This document shows, piece after piece, positions 1 to 8,950 of a stretch of 62,000 nt of DNA (position 1 is the first letter of the stretch; every line of letters starts with the position of its first letter). The translations under genes were made by a program, and so were the position numbers. The notes under the pieces were generated by a model. It searched no databases and was not told where the DNA came from. It saw only the letters and a list, made by a program, of their open reading frames with translations. The DNA comes from Adiantum capillus-veneris (lineage: Eukaryota; Streptophyta; Polypodiopsida; Polypodiales; Pteridaceae), in NCBI GenBank assembly GCA_014529385.2, contig CM043964.1:9003497-9065496 (forward strand). The letters are read 5' to 3'.

Positions 1-1
1 C

Positions 2-289
2 ATGTGTGCCACTTATGTACTTAACAGGTGTCCTACGAAATCTTTGCAATCTATTGCTCCATATGAAGCATGGCATGATAGAAAAACTTCTATTAAGCAC
101 ATGCGTGTTTTTGGCTATTTGGCATATGCTTTGGTGCCACAAGTGCAGCGCATAAAATTGGATGATAAGGCTATCAAATGTATTTTTGTTGGTTATAGTG
201 CTGAAAGCAAAGGTTACAGGTTGTATCATCCACAAACAAAATGTATTCTGGTTTCTTGGGATGTAGTGTTTGTGGAAGATTTTGTTTAG
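2..289 (+). pseudogene. pol: C1 integrase C-terminal part (partial)
   Basis: A 95-residue open stretch runs off the left edge of the window. The motif YVLNRCPTKSL followed by PYEAW and a FGYLAYALVP segment is the copia integrase region just after the catalytic core, and VFVGY...GYRLYHP is the usual GKG-like tail. The catalytic D,D,E triad lies upstream and is not visible. The stop at 287-289 is followed by about 220 bases without a clear frame, corresponding to the variable linker between integrase and reverse transcriptase. It belongs to the same pol as the RT downstream. Confidence 0.85.
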
Positions 290-511
290 CCCTTGTTGTC
301 ATGTACTAGAGACAGTAAAGCTCACAAGACATTTATGACACTTTGTTGCCTCTTTTTAGTGGTCGAAATACAAATATAAGTTCCATGAGGCAAATGTACA
401 GCCTATGGGGTTTTTTGAAAATGTGTTAGATTAGCCTATTACTGATGCAGATGTACATGATGTACTTGATGAGGAAAGGGCTGAAAATGAGCAGGCTAGA
501 GGTATGCCAAA

Positions 512-2187
512 ATGGCTGGTGCACACTTGTGTGACAGTAAATTGGATGCACCTTTGTCTAGTAGTACTCGTTCAGGCTCTCGCCATGCATCCTATGCATC
601 AGATTGTTATGATTTGGCTGTGTCTAGCTTACATGATGTTGAGGAGCCTCTGTCTTTTGATGAAGCACAGAATTCAGAAAATTGGATGGCTACCATGCAA
701 TCAGAATATGATGCACTTATAGAAAATGACACATGGACTTTATGTGATTTGCCTCCTGGCAAAAAGGCCATTGGTACAAAGTGGGTTTACAAGTTAAAAC
801 GCAAGCCGGATGGCGAGATCGATCGCCATAAGGCTCGACTTGTTGCAAAGGGTTATGCACAACAAAAAGCCATTGATTATGAAGAGACTTTTTCTCCCAC
901 TTTTTGTATGACTGCTGTGCGTTTTCTATGTGCATTGGCAGCTCATTTTGGTTGGGATGTACATCAATCAGACATTGTTACTGCTTTCTTGAACGGTGAC
1001 ATATTTGAGGGATTTTATGTAATGCAGCCTCACGGTTTTGTCATAAAATGACAAGAGGACAAAGTGTGCAGATGTAAGAAGGCTTTGTATGGGTTGAAGC
1101 AATCTCCTAGTGCTTGGTATGAGAAAGCTTACACTCATTTGGTGAAACGAGGCTTTCGTAAACAGTCCAACAGAAAGCACATTGTATGTAAAGCGTGAGG
1201 ATGATGTACTTCTCATTGTGGTTCTTTATGTCCATGATTTGCTGATCACTGGACTAAATGAGAGACATATTGCTGAATTTAAGGCTGATTTGAATGCTAC
1301 TTTCAAGATAAAAGATTTGGGGTTGTTTGTTGCATCATTACTTGGGTATACAGTTTAAGTAGTGTGATGGTGGTATTGCTTTGTGTCAAAAAATTTACAT
1401 AGAAACATTGCTATGTAAGTTTGGACTTGTGGATTGCAAATCTATTTCCACTCCTATGGAAATAGGTTTGAAGTTGAGTCTATATGATGTTGGCGATCCT
1501 GCTGATATCACTCTTTACCAAACTGTTGTTTGCTGCCTCATTTATGTATGCAACACGAGGCTAGATATTCAGTTTGCAGTCTCACAGGTCAACAGATTTA
1601 TGAATAGCCCAGGGTCTAAGCATTGGCAGGCTATCAAGAGGATTTTCGGCTACCTTAATGGCACTTTACATCTTGGCTTGTTTTATCCCAAGGGGGGATC
1701 ATGGCCGACAGACTTACATGCTTTTTTGGACTCAAATTGGGCTGGTTGTTTTGACATGCGAGTGTCTACAAGTGGTTGTTGTTTCATGCTTGGCAGTTCA
1801 TGTATACCATGGTTGAGAAAGAAGCAACCTACTGTGGCCACTTCGAGTTGTGAGGCTGAGTACATGGCAGTCTTCACAGCTACGGTTGAGTGTGTATGGC
1901 TCAAACGCCTTATGGCTGATTTGGGTGTTGGACAAGACACTGCCAACACTATCTACACTGACAGTCAGAGCACATTGGCAGTTGCGAGGAACCCAGTTTT
2001 TCATTCTCGCACAAAGCACATTGAGGTGCATTACCACTTTGTCAGGGAGAGGATCTTAGCAGGAGAGATCAGCTTAGCTTATGTGCCACCATAGGACAAC
2101 CTTGCAGATTTTTTCACAAAGGCATTGTCTCGTGAGAAGCTTGAAGCTTTCTGCAAAGCTTTGGGCTTACTCCCCTTTGTGGACTGA
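512..2187 (+). pseudogene. pol: C1 reverse transcriptase and RNase H (broken)
   Basis: Copia RT begins with NWMATMQSEYDAL and continues with TKWVYKLKRKPDG, ARLVAKGYAQ and DIVTAFLNGD, all diagnostic. The frame is +2 to about 1,160 with a stop at 1,049-1,051, then +3 at 1,191-1,329, then +1 from about 1,330, so at least two frameshifts are present. The active-site block reads YVHD where the family has YVDD, so one catalytic aspartate has become histidine. A TAG lies at 1,360-1,362. RNase H occupies about 1,700-2,180 with SCEAEYMA and the C-terminal DNLADFFTKAL; this last piece is cut off by a TAG at 2,092-2,094. The natural end is the TGA at 2,185-2,187. Clearly dead. Confidence 0.9.
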
Positions 2188-2262
2188 TCATGTCCTCAGG
2201 GCATGGCACTTCCCTTTACTCATGTGCCAGCTCTCGTTCACCGCATCACTCCAGGGGGGATT

Positions 2263-2489
2263 TGTTACCATATACATGTGGTAGTGATGTGTGTGAACAC
2301 ACTAGGACCGCCAGGGCTTTTTTTCCCTCTTTAGGAGGTTTTTTCCCCCGTGCATTGGATATACTCCCATCACTCTAGGGCTATCTATCTTTCCATTGCA
2401 TACTAAGAAACACACTCTCTATTGTGTGCCTTGAGCTTCCTTCGTCTTCTCCAAGCTGTGTGCGTTTCTCTGCAACCCTAATTCCAACA
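2263..2489 (+). repeat. C1 3' LTR (227 bp)
   Basis: It begins TGTTACCATA directly after the purine tract CCAGGGGGGA and ends TTCCAACA, giving TG...CA ends. The sequence just after it is unrelated gypsy coding sequence. No second copy is in the window, so the boundaries rest on the polypurine tract, the terminal dinucleotides and the change of sequence type. The LTR is pyrimidine-rich and short for copia, but within range. Confidence 0.7.
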
Positions 2490-2492
2490 CAT

Positions 2493-2856
2493 GATGCCTT
2501 CATCTTGTTTGACCCTTGCTCTACTCACAACTTCATATCAAGGAGTTGGCCACCAAGTTGGGCATTCAAGCTTTTGAGATGGGGTAACGGCTAACATAGC
2601 TTTCAAGGGACAGCAATCCTCCGTTACTCCCTTGATTGGGAAGTTGAGGCTTCATGTCCAAAGCTATGTCAACAAAGAAGACTTTTTCATCTCTCCTCTC
2701 CAATATAAGGATGCTATCCTAGGGACACCATGGTTTGATCGCATGGCTTCCAACATGAAGTTCCAAATCTACTTCACCAACAAGGGAAAGAACATGTATA
2801 TAGATGCTAATGAGTCTGGTCGTACTATACCACTTGTAAATCCTCTTGCCCGATAA
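2493..2856 (+). pseudogene. G1 aspartic protease region (broken)
   Basis: The first codons after C1 read DAFILFDPCSTHNFIS, the gypsy protease start in which the usual D-S-G/S triad is seen here as D-P-C-S. A one-base loss near 2,545 breaks the frame. The ORF at 2,632-2,856 continues with YKDAILGTPWFDRM, the ILG-x-PW block at the end of retropepsins. The stop at 2,854-2,856 is followed by a spacer ORF (2,846-3,034) that leads into RT and probably represents the protease-RT linker. Confidence 0.75.
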
Positions 2857-3045
2857 ATCAATGAAGAGCTTAGTTTTTGCGCACATGATTTTTGTCAAAG
2901 AGTCCCTAAAATATCCTAATTTTTCATCAAAGGTGAATGGTAGGAATCAAGAAGAGTTAGGCTTGTCAAAATTTCTAAAAGGATTCCAAGATGTTTTCAT
3001 CAATGATATCCCTATGGACTTACCTCCAAAATGAGGGGATGATGA

Positions 3046-3890
3046 CCATCAAATTGAGCTCCTCAAGAAGCTCACCGCCTAACAAACCTCCTTATCGAGT
3101 TTCCCAAGCTCAACAATAGGAGACCATGAGGCAAGTACAAGAATTGGTAGACAAAGGGATGGTGAGGCCTAGCTCCTCTTCCTTTTGCTCTCCAGTCCTT
3201 TTAGTACAAAAGAAAGATGGAACATACCGCATGTGTGTGGACTATCATGCACTAAACCATATCACTATCAAAAGTAGATTTCTCGTACCTCGGGTAGAAG
3301 GTCTATTTGATAAACTACAAGGATCTACCTACTTCAGTAGGATTGACCTTAAAAGTGGCCACTATCATCAAATAATGATAGTGGACGAAGATATCCTAAA
3401 GACCGTGTTTCATACAACGTTTGGTCTTTATGAATATCTAGTCATGCCTTTTGGCTTGACCAATGCACCTGTCACATTCAATCATTTGATGGAGAAATTA
3501 TTTAGACCCCACCGCAAGTTCACTAGAGTGTTATTTGATGATATCATCATCTACTCCAAGTCCTTGGAGGAACACAAGCAACATCTCCAAGTGATTTTTC
3601 AAGCATTGAGGGAGAACAACCTTTTTCTCAACCAAAAGAAAAGTGAATCTTCCCTTCAAGAGATTCAACACTTAGCTCATATTATCTCTCAAGATTGTAT
3701 CCGTATGGATCCATCAAAGTAAGAGGTAATAAAAGCATGGCCTAATCCAAGGAATCTACATGAGCTAAGAAGCTTTATTGGTATGTGTGTATACTATAGA
3801 CGCTTCATAGAAAAACTTTCTCAAATAGCAGGACCATCACATGATTTAACATAGAAGAATGTTAAGTATTCATGGACTACTAAGGAGCAA
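3046..3890 (+). pseudogene. pol: G1 reverse transcriptase (broken, cut by C2)
   Basis: An almost complete RT is readable at 3,126-3,722. It contains VLLVQKKDGTYRMCVDY, FSRIDLKSGHYHQI, YLVMPFGLTNAP and the catalytic block FDDIIIYSK. The V-E-x-LFDKLQG and RIDLKSG wording is that of chromovirus-type gypsy elements. A TAA at 3,720-3,722 interrupts the frame and the connection domain continues as ELRSFIGMCVYYRRF in the same frame. The sequence stops at 3,890 where C2 begins and resumes at 6,827. Confidence 0.88.
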
Positions 3891-3894
3891 ATAG

Positions 3895-4113
3895 TGAAAG
3901 GTGGGCATGGGAACTCCTTCGACACCTAGTTCAATTTTTGATGTGACACATATTACATACATGTGTGTAGCCTTTTGAAAAGGCACCTGGAGATATGAAC
4001 TGTCGGATAATATTGGCTGTGAGACATTTTTTGCATAAACACTACCTTTTGTATACGAGAATAATATATGTTGTAAATATATTATATGTACACTATGGTC
4101 TATTGAGTGTGAG

Positions 4114-4163
<50 letters not shown>

Positions 4164-4240
4164 GTGTATAGCCATGGTTTTTTTGAAGCTTCAAACCACC
4201 TTGAGCTCATTCTATCAATTCACACCACTCAATCCCTAGA
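3895..4240 (+). repeat. C2 5' LTR (346 bp)
   Basis: It starts TGAAAGGTGGGCATGG and ends ATCCCTAGA, two bases before the PBS. Compared with the 3' LTR it carries about 130 extra bases just after the CGACAC motif (about 3,926-4,045), bounded by short ACAC/CAC repeats. A (CT)n tract covers 4,113-4,160. Its last two bases read GA where the 3' LTR has CA, probably a point mutation. Confidence 0.85.
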
Positions 4241-4242
4241 CC

Positions 4243-4254
4243 TGGTATCAGAGC
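4243..4254 (+). promoter_or_regulatory. C2 primer-binding site, initiator tRNA-Met
   Basis: TGGTATCAGAGC is the exact complement of the 3' end of plant initiator tRNA-Met and is the standard copia primer-binding site. It lies two bases after the LTR. This fixes the direction of the element as plus strand. Confidence 0.9.
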
Positions 4255-4751
4255 CTCGCTCCCACTCCCCGCTCTCATCATCACGTACATCTCCCCTTGG
4301 AGCTTTGAAGCTTTTGAGTTTGAAACTGCAAGAGAAAATGAAAGCCTAGAATTTTGCACATGCATAGTTTCTACCCTGTGTACAACTCAACCCTTGCCAT
4401 ATGGCTCTAGATGTGTTGCTTGTCGGCTTTCACAAGTCTATCCTAGGGCCTAGGCAGCTTGTTCTATACAACTGCAATTCGACACACGTAGCTGGACACG
4501 CTGCATGCGCTACGAGCAAGCTTGGGGGATATTGCTGGAGAAATCAAGGCAATAATCTAGCACTCCATAATAGCGAGCTCACATGTAATTGAAATCAAGT
4601 CAAAGAAAAAACAATCAAGGGAGCCGTTTCTTGGCAAAGTCGGGCAGTGCTATTTTTCAAAGAAACTAGCGCTTCATCATCAGCTGATTTAGCTGCACCC
4701 CTAGGCTAGCTTCCTACATTGCACCGCGTCTGTGATTTTGCGCATTATCGA

Positions 4752-4801
<50 letters not shown>

Positions 4802-4982
4802 CGCAATCTCTCTCTCTCTCACACACACACATGCGCAATGTCGACTGCTCCCTGCCTGGATTCAATCACACGATGATCAAGCTCCATGGATGAAACTACA
4901 AGGCTGAAGCGATCTCTCTAGGACCCTCATATCACGCAACAGCTATGAAGCATAGCACTTCCTCCTTGGTCGGCTACTGCTT

Positions 4983-5098
4983 GTTTTTCTTTTTTTTCTT
5001 TGCTTTGTATTGTCATCAGGAATCCGTTTTTCTTTTTTTTCTTTGCTTTATATTGTCATCAGGAATCCGTTTTTCTTTTTTTTCTTTGCTTTATATTG
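4983..5098 (+). repeat. 44-bp tandem repeat, about 2.7 units
   Basis: The unit runs from a T-rich block (TTTTTCTTTTTTTTCTTTGC) through TATTGTCATCAGGAATCCG and repeats nearly perfectly, the third unit ending after TTATATTGCA. It sits within the C2 leader. The T-rich content gives the spurious Phe-rich ORFs seen here. Confidence 0.85.
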
Positions 5099-5276
5099 CA
5101 TTGAAATCAATTTGTTTTTTGGCCTTAGCCTAAAGTTCTTCCCACCCACCCTCACTACTAGCCTTTCAACAGGAGGTCCCGCCCAGAAGGCAGCCCTACT
5201 TGTCCAAAGGTTTGACTAAAACATCAATATTTTAAGAATTTCTCCCGAGAACAGGTCCTTCAAAAAAAAAAAAAGG

Positions 5277-5339
5277 GAGCTTTAGACTCTTTCCGTCTAA
5301 AGCTCTACAAGTTGTGACTTCCGTGTAAAACTCTACACG
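5277..5339 (+). other. Two consecutive hairpins upstream of C2 gag
   Basis: The first is an 11-bp perfect stem GAGCTTTAGAC (5,277-5,287) with its inverse at 5,295-5,305 and a 7-base loop. The second is CGTGTA (5,322-5,327) with TACACG (5,334-5,339) and a 6-base loop. They lie about 260 bases before the gag ATG. In RNA they would form stable stems; a role in packaging is only a suggestion. Confidence 0.65.
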
Positions 5340-5600
5340 CTCGTGTTACTCAAAAGGGCAATCCCTAGCTAAGCAAAGCACCACGTCAACCTTTTGAGCA
5401 TTTAGTCTTGTATTTCAAGGCATCCATTTTTACTTCAAGGATTCAATGAAGAGGTACTTCTCAGAAGAGAAGAGTGACTTCACAAATCAAAATTGTTAAG
5501 CTCGGAATTGCGCTATTTTGTAAAATGGGCAAGACATTGCCATAGAGAGAGTCTCTCCGGTAAGACCAAGTCCTTGACATATTTCACGAGCACTTGCACC

Positions 5601-6482
5601 ATGGGAGATAAAGGAATCACAAAATTTAATGGAGAGGGTTTCCATACGTCGCAAACTAAGCTAAGAGGATACTTAATGAAGAAAACATTATGGGCCGTAG
5701 TAAATACATCTCTCAGTGATCACAAAGGCACACAAACTAGGGCTTCCACTGCGCTCAATCAAGAAAAAGTTGAACAGGCACTTGGCATAATAATAACTGC
5801 ACTACATGACAATTATGCACATTTTATAGATGAGTGTACACATGCATATGAAGCCTGGTGAGTTCTAGAAGAGAATTTTGGGACTAAAGCAAAATGAAGT
5901 AAGGTTAGCTTGAAAAGGCAACTTTACAAACTCGCTATGCTCGAGGGGGAAGACATAGCCAGTTTGGTCAATAGGCTTAAAAGCATGATTACACAATTGA
6001 CCTATATTCAATGCGAAGTAGAAGAAGATGACAAAGTTGCATTCCTTCTTAGTGCAATTCCTTCCAACTTTGACCATATAGTCACAATTCTTGAAGAAAA
6101 GGAGCCAACTGTAGCACTTCAATATGCGGTAAGCTCACTTCAAGCAGAAGAAAGGAAGTAGAAAAATCCACCTACACTGACAAATGGGGCTTTTATAGCA
6201 AGAGAAGGTGAATCATCCATAGATTTCATATCATCTTCCAACGTCCAAAAATGCTATGACTGTGGTAAAATGGGGCATATAGCTAAAGACTGCTATATCA
6301 ATAAATTTTGTAGCACTTGTGGAAAGAAAGGGCACCCTACTTCTAGGTGCTATTAAAAAGTTCAACATAGAAGCGGCAACAGTAACAGAAGCAAGAAGCC
6401 AGTGAGAGGAGAAGCACATATAGTCCAAGAAGACGAAACCGACGATGAAGGGGAAATTTCTTTCATTACAGATTTACTTTGA
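5601..6482 (+). pseudogene. gag: C2 copia-type gag with two zinc knuckles
   Basis: The ATG at 5,601 sits in a good context (ACCATGG) and starts a frame that can be followed to the TGA at 6,480-6,482, about 293 codons. The body (KFNGEGFHTSQTKLRGYL ... LKSMITQLTYI) is the UBN2/copia gag fold. Two knuckles follow, CYDCGKMGHIAKDC (from 6,252) and CSTCGKKGHPTSRC, both canonical CX2CX4HX4C, then an acidic tail. Internal stops are at 5,859-5,861 (TGA), 5,895-5,897 (TGA), 6,159-6,161 (TAG) and 6,354-6,356 (TAA). The frame ends about 140 bases before the 3' LTR with no room for pol, so this is a gag-only element, now inactive. Confidence 0.88.
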
Positions 6483-6610
6483 AGATCCATTTCTACTCTC
6501 TCTAATTCAAGGGGAGGTATTTTCATCATCATGTGTGGATAGGTCTTGTCATCCTGTATGAATAGTGTCATCCTATGTGGAGAATTGGGTATTCCGTATG
6601 TATTACATGC

Positions 6611-6623
6611 CCATGGGGAGGGT
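6611..6623 (+). promoter_or_regulatory. C2 polypurine tract
   Basis: CCATGGGGAGGGT lies directly before the TG of the 3' LTR. Its position fits the plus-strand primer site. Confidence 0.7.
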
Positions 6624-6826
6624 TGAAAGGTGGGCATGGGAACTCCTTCGACACTACCTTTTGTGTACGAGAATAATATATGTTGTAAATATATTGTATG
6701 TACACTATGATCTATTGAGTGTGAGTCTCTCTCTTTTCTCTCTCTCTACTATGTATAGCCATGGTTTTTTCAAGCTTCAAACCACCTTGAGCTCATTGTA
6801 TCAATTCACACTACTCAATCCCTACA
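6624..6826 (+). repeat. C2 3' LTR (203 bp)
   Basis: It begins TGAAAGGTGGGCATGG and ends CCCTACA, matching the 5' LTR but without the 130-base internal segment and with a shorter (CT)n tract. The following AAAAG is the right copy of the target duplication. Confidence 0.87.
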
Positions 6827-7470
6827 AAAAGCTTTTGACAAGATCAAAGAGAAGCTTACCACTCAACCAGTCCTCATGCTTTCGTATCTCTCAACACCAT
6901 TTGAGGTCCAATGTGATGCTTGTGGTGATTGCCTTGGAGCAGTCTTGCGTCAAGAAGGGCATGCCATAGCATATGAAAACCACAAGCTCAATACAGATGA
7001 ATGGGTCTTGGGCTTTTAGTTGTTCTACATGTCCTAGACACATTAGAAGCACTATCTCTTCGGGGCTCCATTCATCCTACAAATGGATCACAAAGTCTCA
7101 AGTAGTTCATGACAAAAACCAATCTTTTTGACAAACAAATGAGGTGGGCAAATTTTCTTTCGCAATTTAAATTTCATACTGCTCACATTACTGGCAAGCA
7201 CAATCAAGTGATCAATGCACTTTCACAACGGCCAAGTGTAAATGTGGTGTCTATGCAACTCAAAATGATCTATCTTTTATGATAGATGAGTATGCTATGG
7301 ACCAAGATCTTAAGTAGGTAATTATAGCCTTTGCATTAGGGAAGAAAGAACCATTTACCTTGAAGGATGGTTATCTTCCAAATGGCAATACGCTATGTTT
7401 TACTCACTTATACAATAAGAAAGTCATGTATGAATCCCATGCTTCTCCTTATATGGGGAAAAGAAGGATT
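6827..7470 (+). pseudogene. pol: G1 RNase H and integrase zinc-domain start (broken)
   Basis: The first codons continue the RT that stops at 3,890: the reading KAFDKIKEKL...QPVL is followed by VQCDACGDCLGAVL, the RNase H start with its first aspartate, and HAIAYEN. Later WANFLSQF-like and 'TGKHNQV' wording is visible with stops and shifts between. Around 7,420-7,450 YESHASP is the first histidine block of the integrase zinc domain. The integrase core of this element is missing; the next recognisable sequence belongs to another family. Confidence 0.75.
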
Positions 7471-7479
7471 CCATAATCT

Positions 7480-8333
7480 ACTCTTCTAGGTCACAGCACA
7501 CCCTTCTACCCCCAATCAAATGGTCTGGTGAAGAAGTCTAATTGCGTCATTAAAAGGATGGTGAAAAACAAGACAAAGTTGTGGGACAAATTATTGGATG
7601 GGGCATTGTGGGCATATGGAACCACATACAGGGAGGCCACAAAGTTCAAGCCATTTTACTTGGTCTATGGTCAGGTCAAGAGGCTTTACAACCTATCAAG
7701 CTCAACATTCCAACAATGCAGATTCTCAAAAAAGGGGCACAAGATGATCAAGAAGCACGGATTGATTGATTTTTTAGATTAGTAGAGCTTGAATGGAAGA
7801 AAGAGTCTATAAGTGCTACAAGAGGAAAGCTACACAAGCAAAGGAGAATCTCAACAAGAAATTGAAGGACAAAGTCTTCAATGAAGGAGATCTTGTACTA
7901 AGGTATGATAATTGACTTGATAACCATTTTGATGCCAAGTTTGAAACTAGATAGCAGGGACCATACATAGTCAAGAAGGCTTTCAATTCAAGTTAGTACC
8001 AGCTCATGACCTTGAATGGTAAATAACACTCCGAGAAGGTGAATGGGTATTGTCTAAAGCTCTATTTGGGTTTCCTTGTACCAAAGGATCTACCAAAATA
8101 TTTTTCAAGAGCTACTATCTCATCTAAGTATTGATGCATGATGCATGTGTGTAACTTGAGGCAAAGTGACAAAGAGCACATGATGAAAATCTTGTCAAGA
8201 TACCAACTATCACAAAGGACTTAGAACCACTCTCTTTGTAAAAGATTCCTTATGATGGTACATGAATGTACCATTATCTTGGGGGAGGGCTAATGATAGT
8301 TGTTTTTTGACCATTATCTTGGGGGAGGGCTAA
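7480..8333 (+). pseudogene. pol: T1: Tat-type integrase C-terminal relic
   Basis: From about 7,487 the sequence matches, with many changes, the integrase end of T2 (40,630-41,300). It has HSTPFYPQSNGLV, VKNKTKLWDKLLDGALWAY and FYLVYGQ, then the basic tail with LNKKLKDK and VLRYDN wording. The catalytic glutamate region reads GLVKKSN where T2 has GLVEKAN, so the DDE glutamate is lost. Stops and frameshifts are frequent. It ends at a GGGGGAGGG polypurine tract and the start of a T2-like LTR. Nothing upstream of the last third of the core remains. Confidence 0.8.
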
Positions 8334-8350
8334 TGATAGTCGTTTTTTGA
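8271..8350 (+). repeat. 40-bp tandem duplication of PPT and LTR start
   Basis: CCATTATCTTGGGGGAGGGC and the following 20 bases occur twice head to tail (8,271-8,310 and 8,311-8,350) with a single T/C difference. The unit contains the polypurine tract and the first bases of the T1 LTR (TGATAGT), so T1 has two potential plus-strand primer sites and two LTR starts. Confidence 0.9.
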
Positions 8351-8950
8351 CTATCCGCATTTTCCATAGGGAGCGACCTTATCCTACCAAAATCACTTAA
8401 ATACTATGGCTATCATCACCTTTTCACTGTACATAGGCGTGTGTGAGTTAGTGACTCTTCCCACATCTCCTTGTAAACCCTCAGCTAGCTAGTCACTAGG
8501 TTAGTTGAGCCAAAGAAATAAACAACAACCAAAATAAAAAATATATTATGGACCATCCTTTGCATGTTAATATTTTTGCTTACATTGGGTCTAATTATAT
8601 AATAATTTTAATTACTTTACAATGTAAGAGTTATGTGAACACTCATTTAGAAGTGCGTTTTTACCAGGCCTAAGTGATCCCTTTCGCATTTTTACCACCC
8701 ATAATATATTTTAATATCATCCATGTATACATATCATGCATTCGATGTCCTCACTCACAAACTTCCATTAAGCTAGGTGTGACTCCACTCTAGCAATATT
8801 CACAAAGATCCTTTCACTCCCTCAAGATAAAAGTTTTCTTACCTATTACATATATTTTTCTTTACATTAGAAAAGTAGATTTAAAATCACCTACCATGCT
8901 ATTAAATAATTGTGGAGCATTATTTTATTTTGTTAATTTTTTATTTATAT
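8334..8950 (+). repeat. T1 3' LTR, recognisable 5' portion
   Basis: It starts TGATAGTCGTTTTTTGACT and follows the start of the T2 LTR through CCTCACCCTATC-like, TATAGGTGTGTGTGAGTTAG-like and AGCTAGTCACTGGG-like blocks to about 8,520, then more weakly (AATATATTATGG, GTGTGACTCCA) to about 8,800. The T2 LTR is 2.67 kb, so the T1 LTR could extend further, but I cannot follow the similarity. Confidence 0.6.

Larger units (their letters stand above)
1..2489 (+). mobile_element. C1: Ty1/copia retrotransposon, 3' part
   Basis: The window opens inside a copia element. In order there is the end of the integrase, reverse transcriptase and RNase H, which is copia order (IN before RT), then a purine-rich tract (2,254-2,260) and a 227-bp LTR that begins TGTTACC and ends CCAACA. 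The base after the LTR begins gypsy protease sequence of G1, so C1 was inserted into G1. The 5' LTR and gag lie outside the window, so the target-site duplication cannot be checked; the five bases following the element are CATGA. The coding part is broken by several stops and frameshifts. Confidence 0.9.
4255..5600 (+). other. C2 leader without coding content
   Basis: About 1.3 kb between PBS and gag with no credible gene. It holds a compound (CT)n(CA)n microsatellite present twice (about 4,756-4,830), a 44-bp tandem repeat (4,983-5,098), an A-run (5,261-5,274) and two consecutive perfect hairpins (5,277-5,339). It may contain packaging or translation signals; that is inference. Confidence 0.6.
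3895..6826 (+). mobile_element. C2: gag-only copia element inserted in G1
   Basis: It is flanked by LTRs (3,895-4,240 and 6,624-6,826). The left flank ends AATAG and the right flank begins AAAAG, a 5-bp target duplication with one mismatch; removing element plus one copy restores the G1 reading frame. A PBS for initiator tRNA-Met follows the 5' LTR. The only protein is a copia gag with two zinc knuckles; no protease, integrase or RT can be found between gag and the 3' LTR. This is the layout of the non-autonomous 'TR-GAG' class known from plants, which needs enzymes from elsewhere. Confidence 0.85.
2490..7470 (+). mobile_element. G1: chromovirus-like Ty3/gypsy relic, split by C2
   Basis: Gypsy coding fragments occur in the right order: aspartic protease (2,493-2,856), RT (about 3,100-3,890), then after the C2 insertion the RNase H and the start of the integrase zinc domain (6,827 to about 7,460). 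The two halves rejoin in frame once C2 and one copy of its 5-bp target duplication are removed. The 5' part is cut by C1. The 3' end passes into a different gypsy family (T1) near 7,470, so no LTR of G1 is visible. Every domain has stops or frameshifts. Confidence 0.8.
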
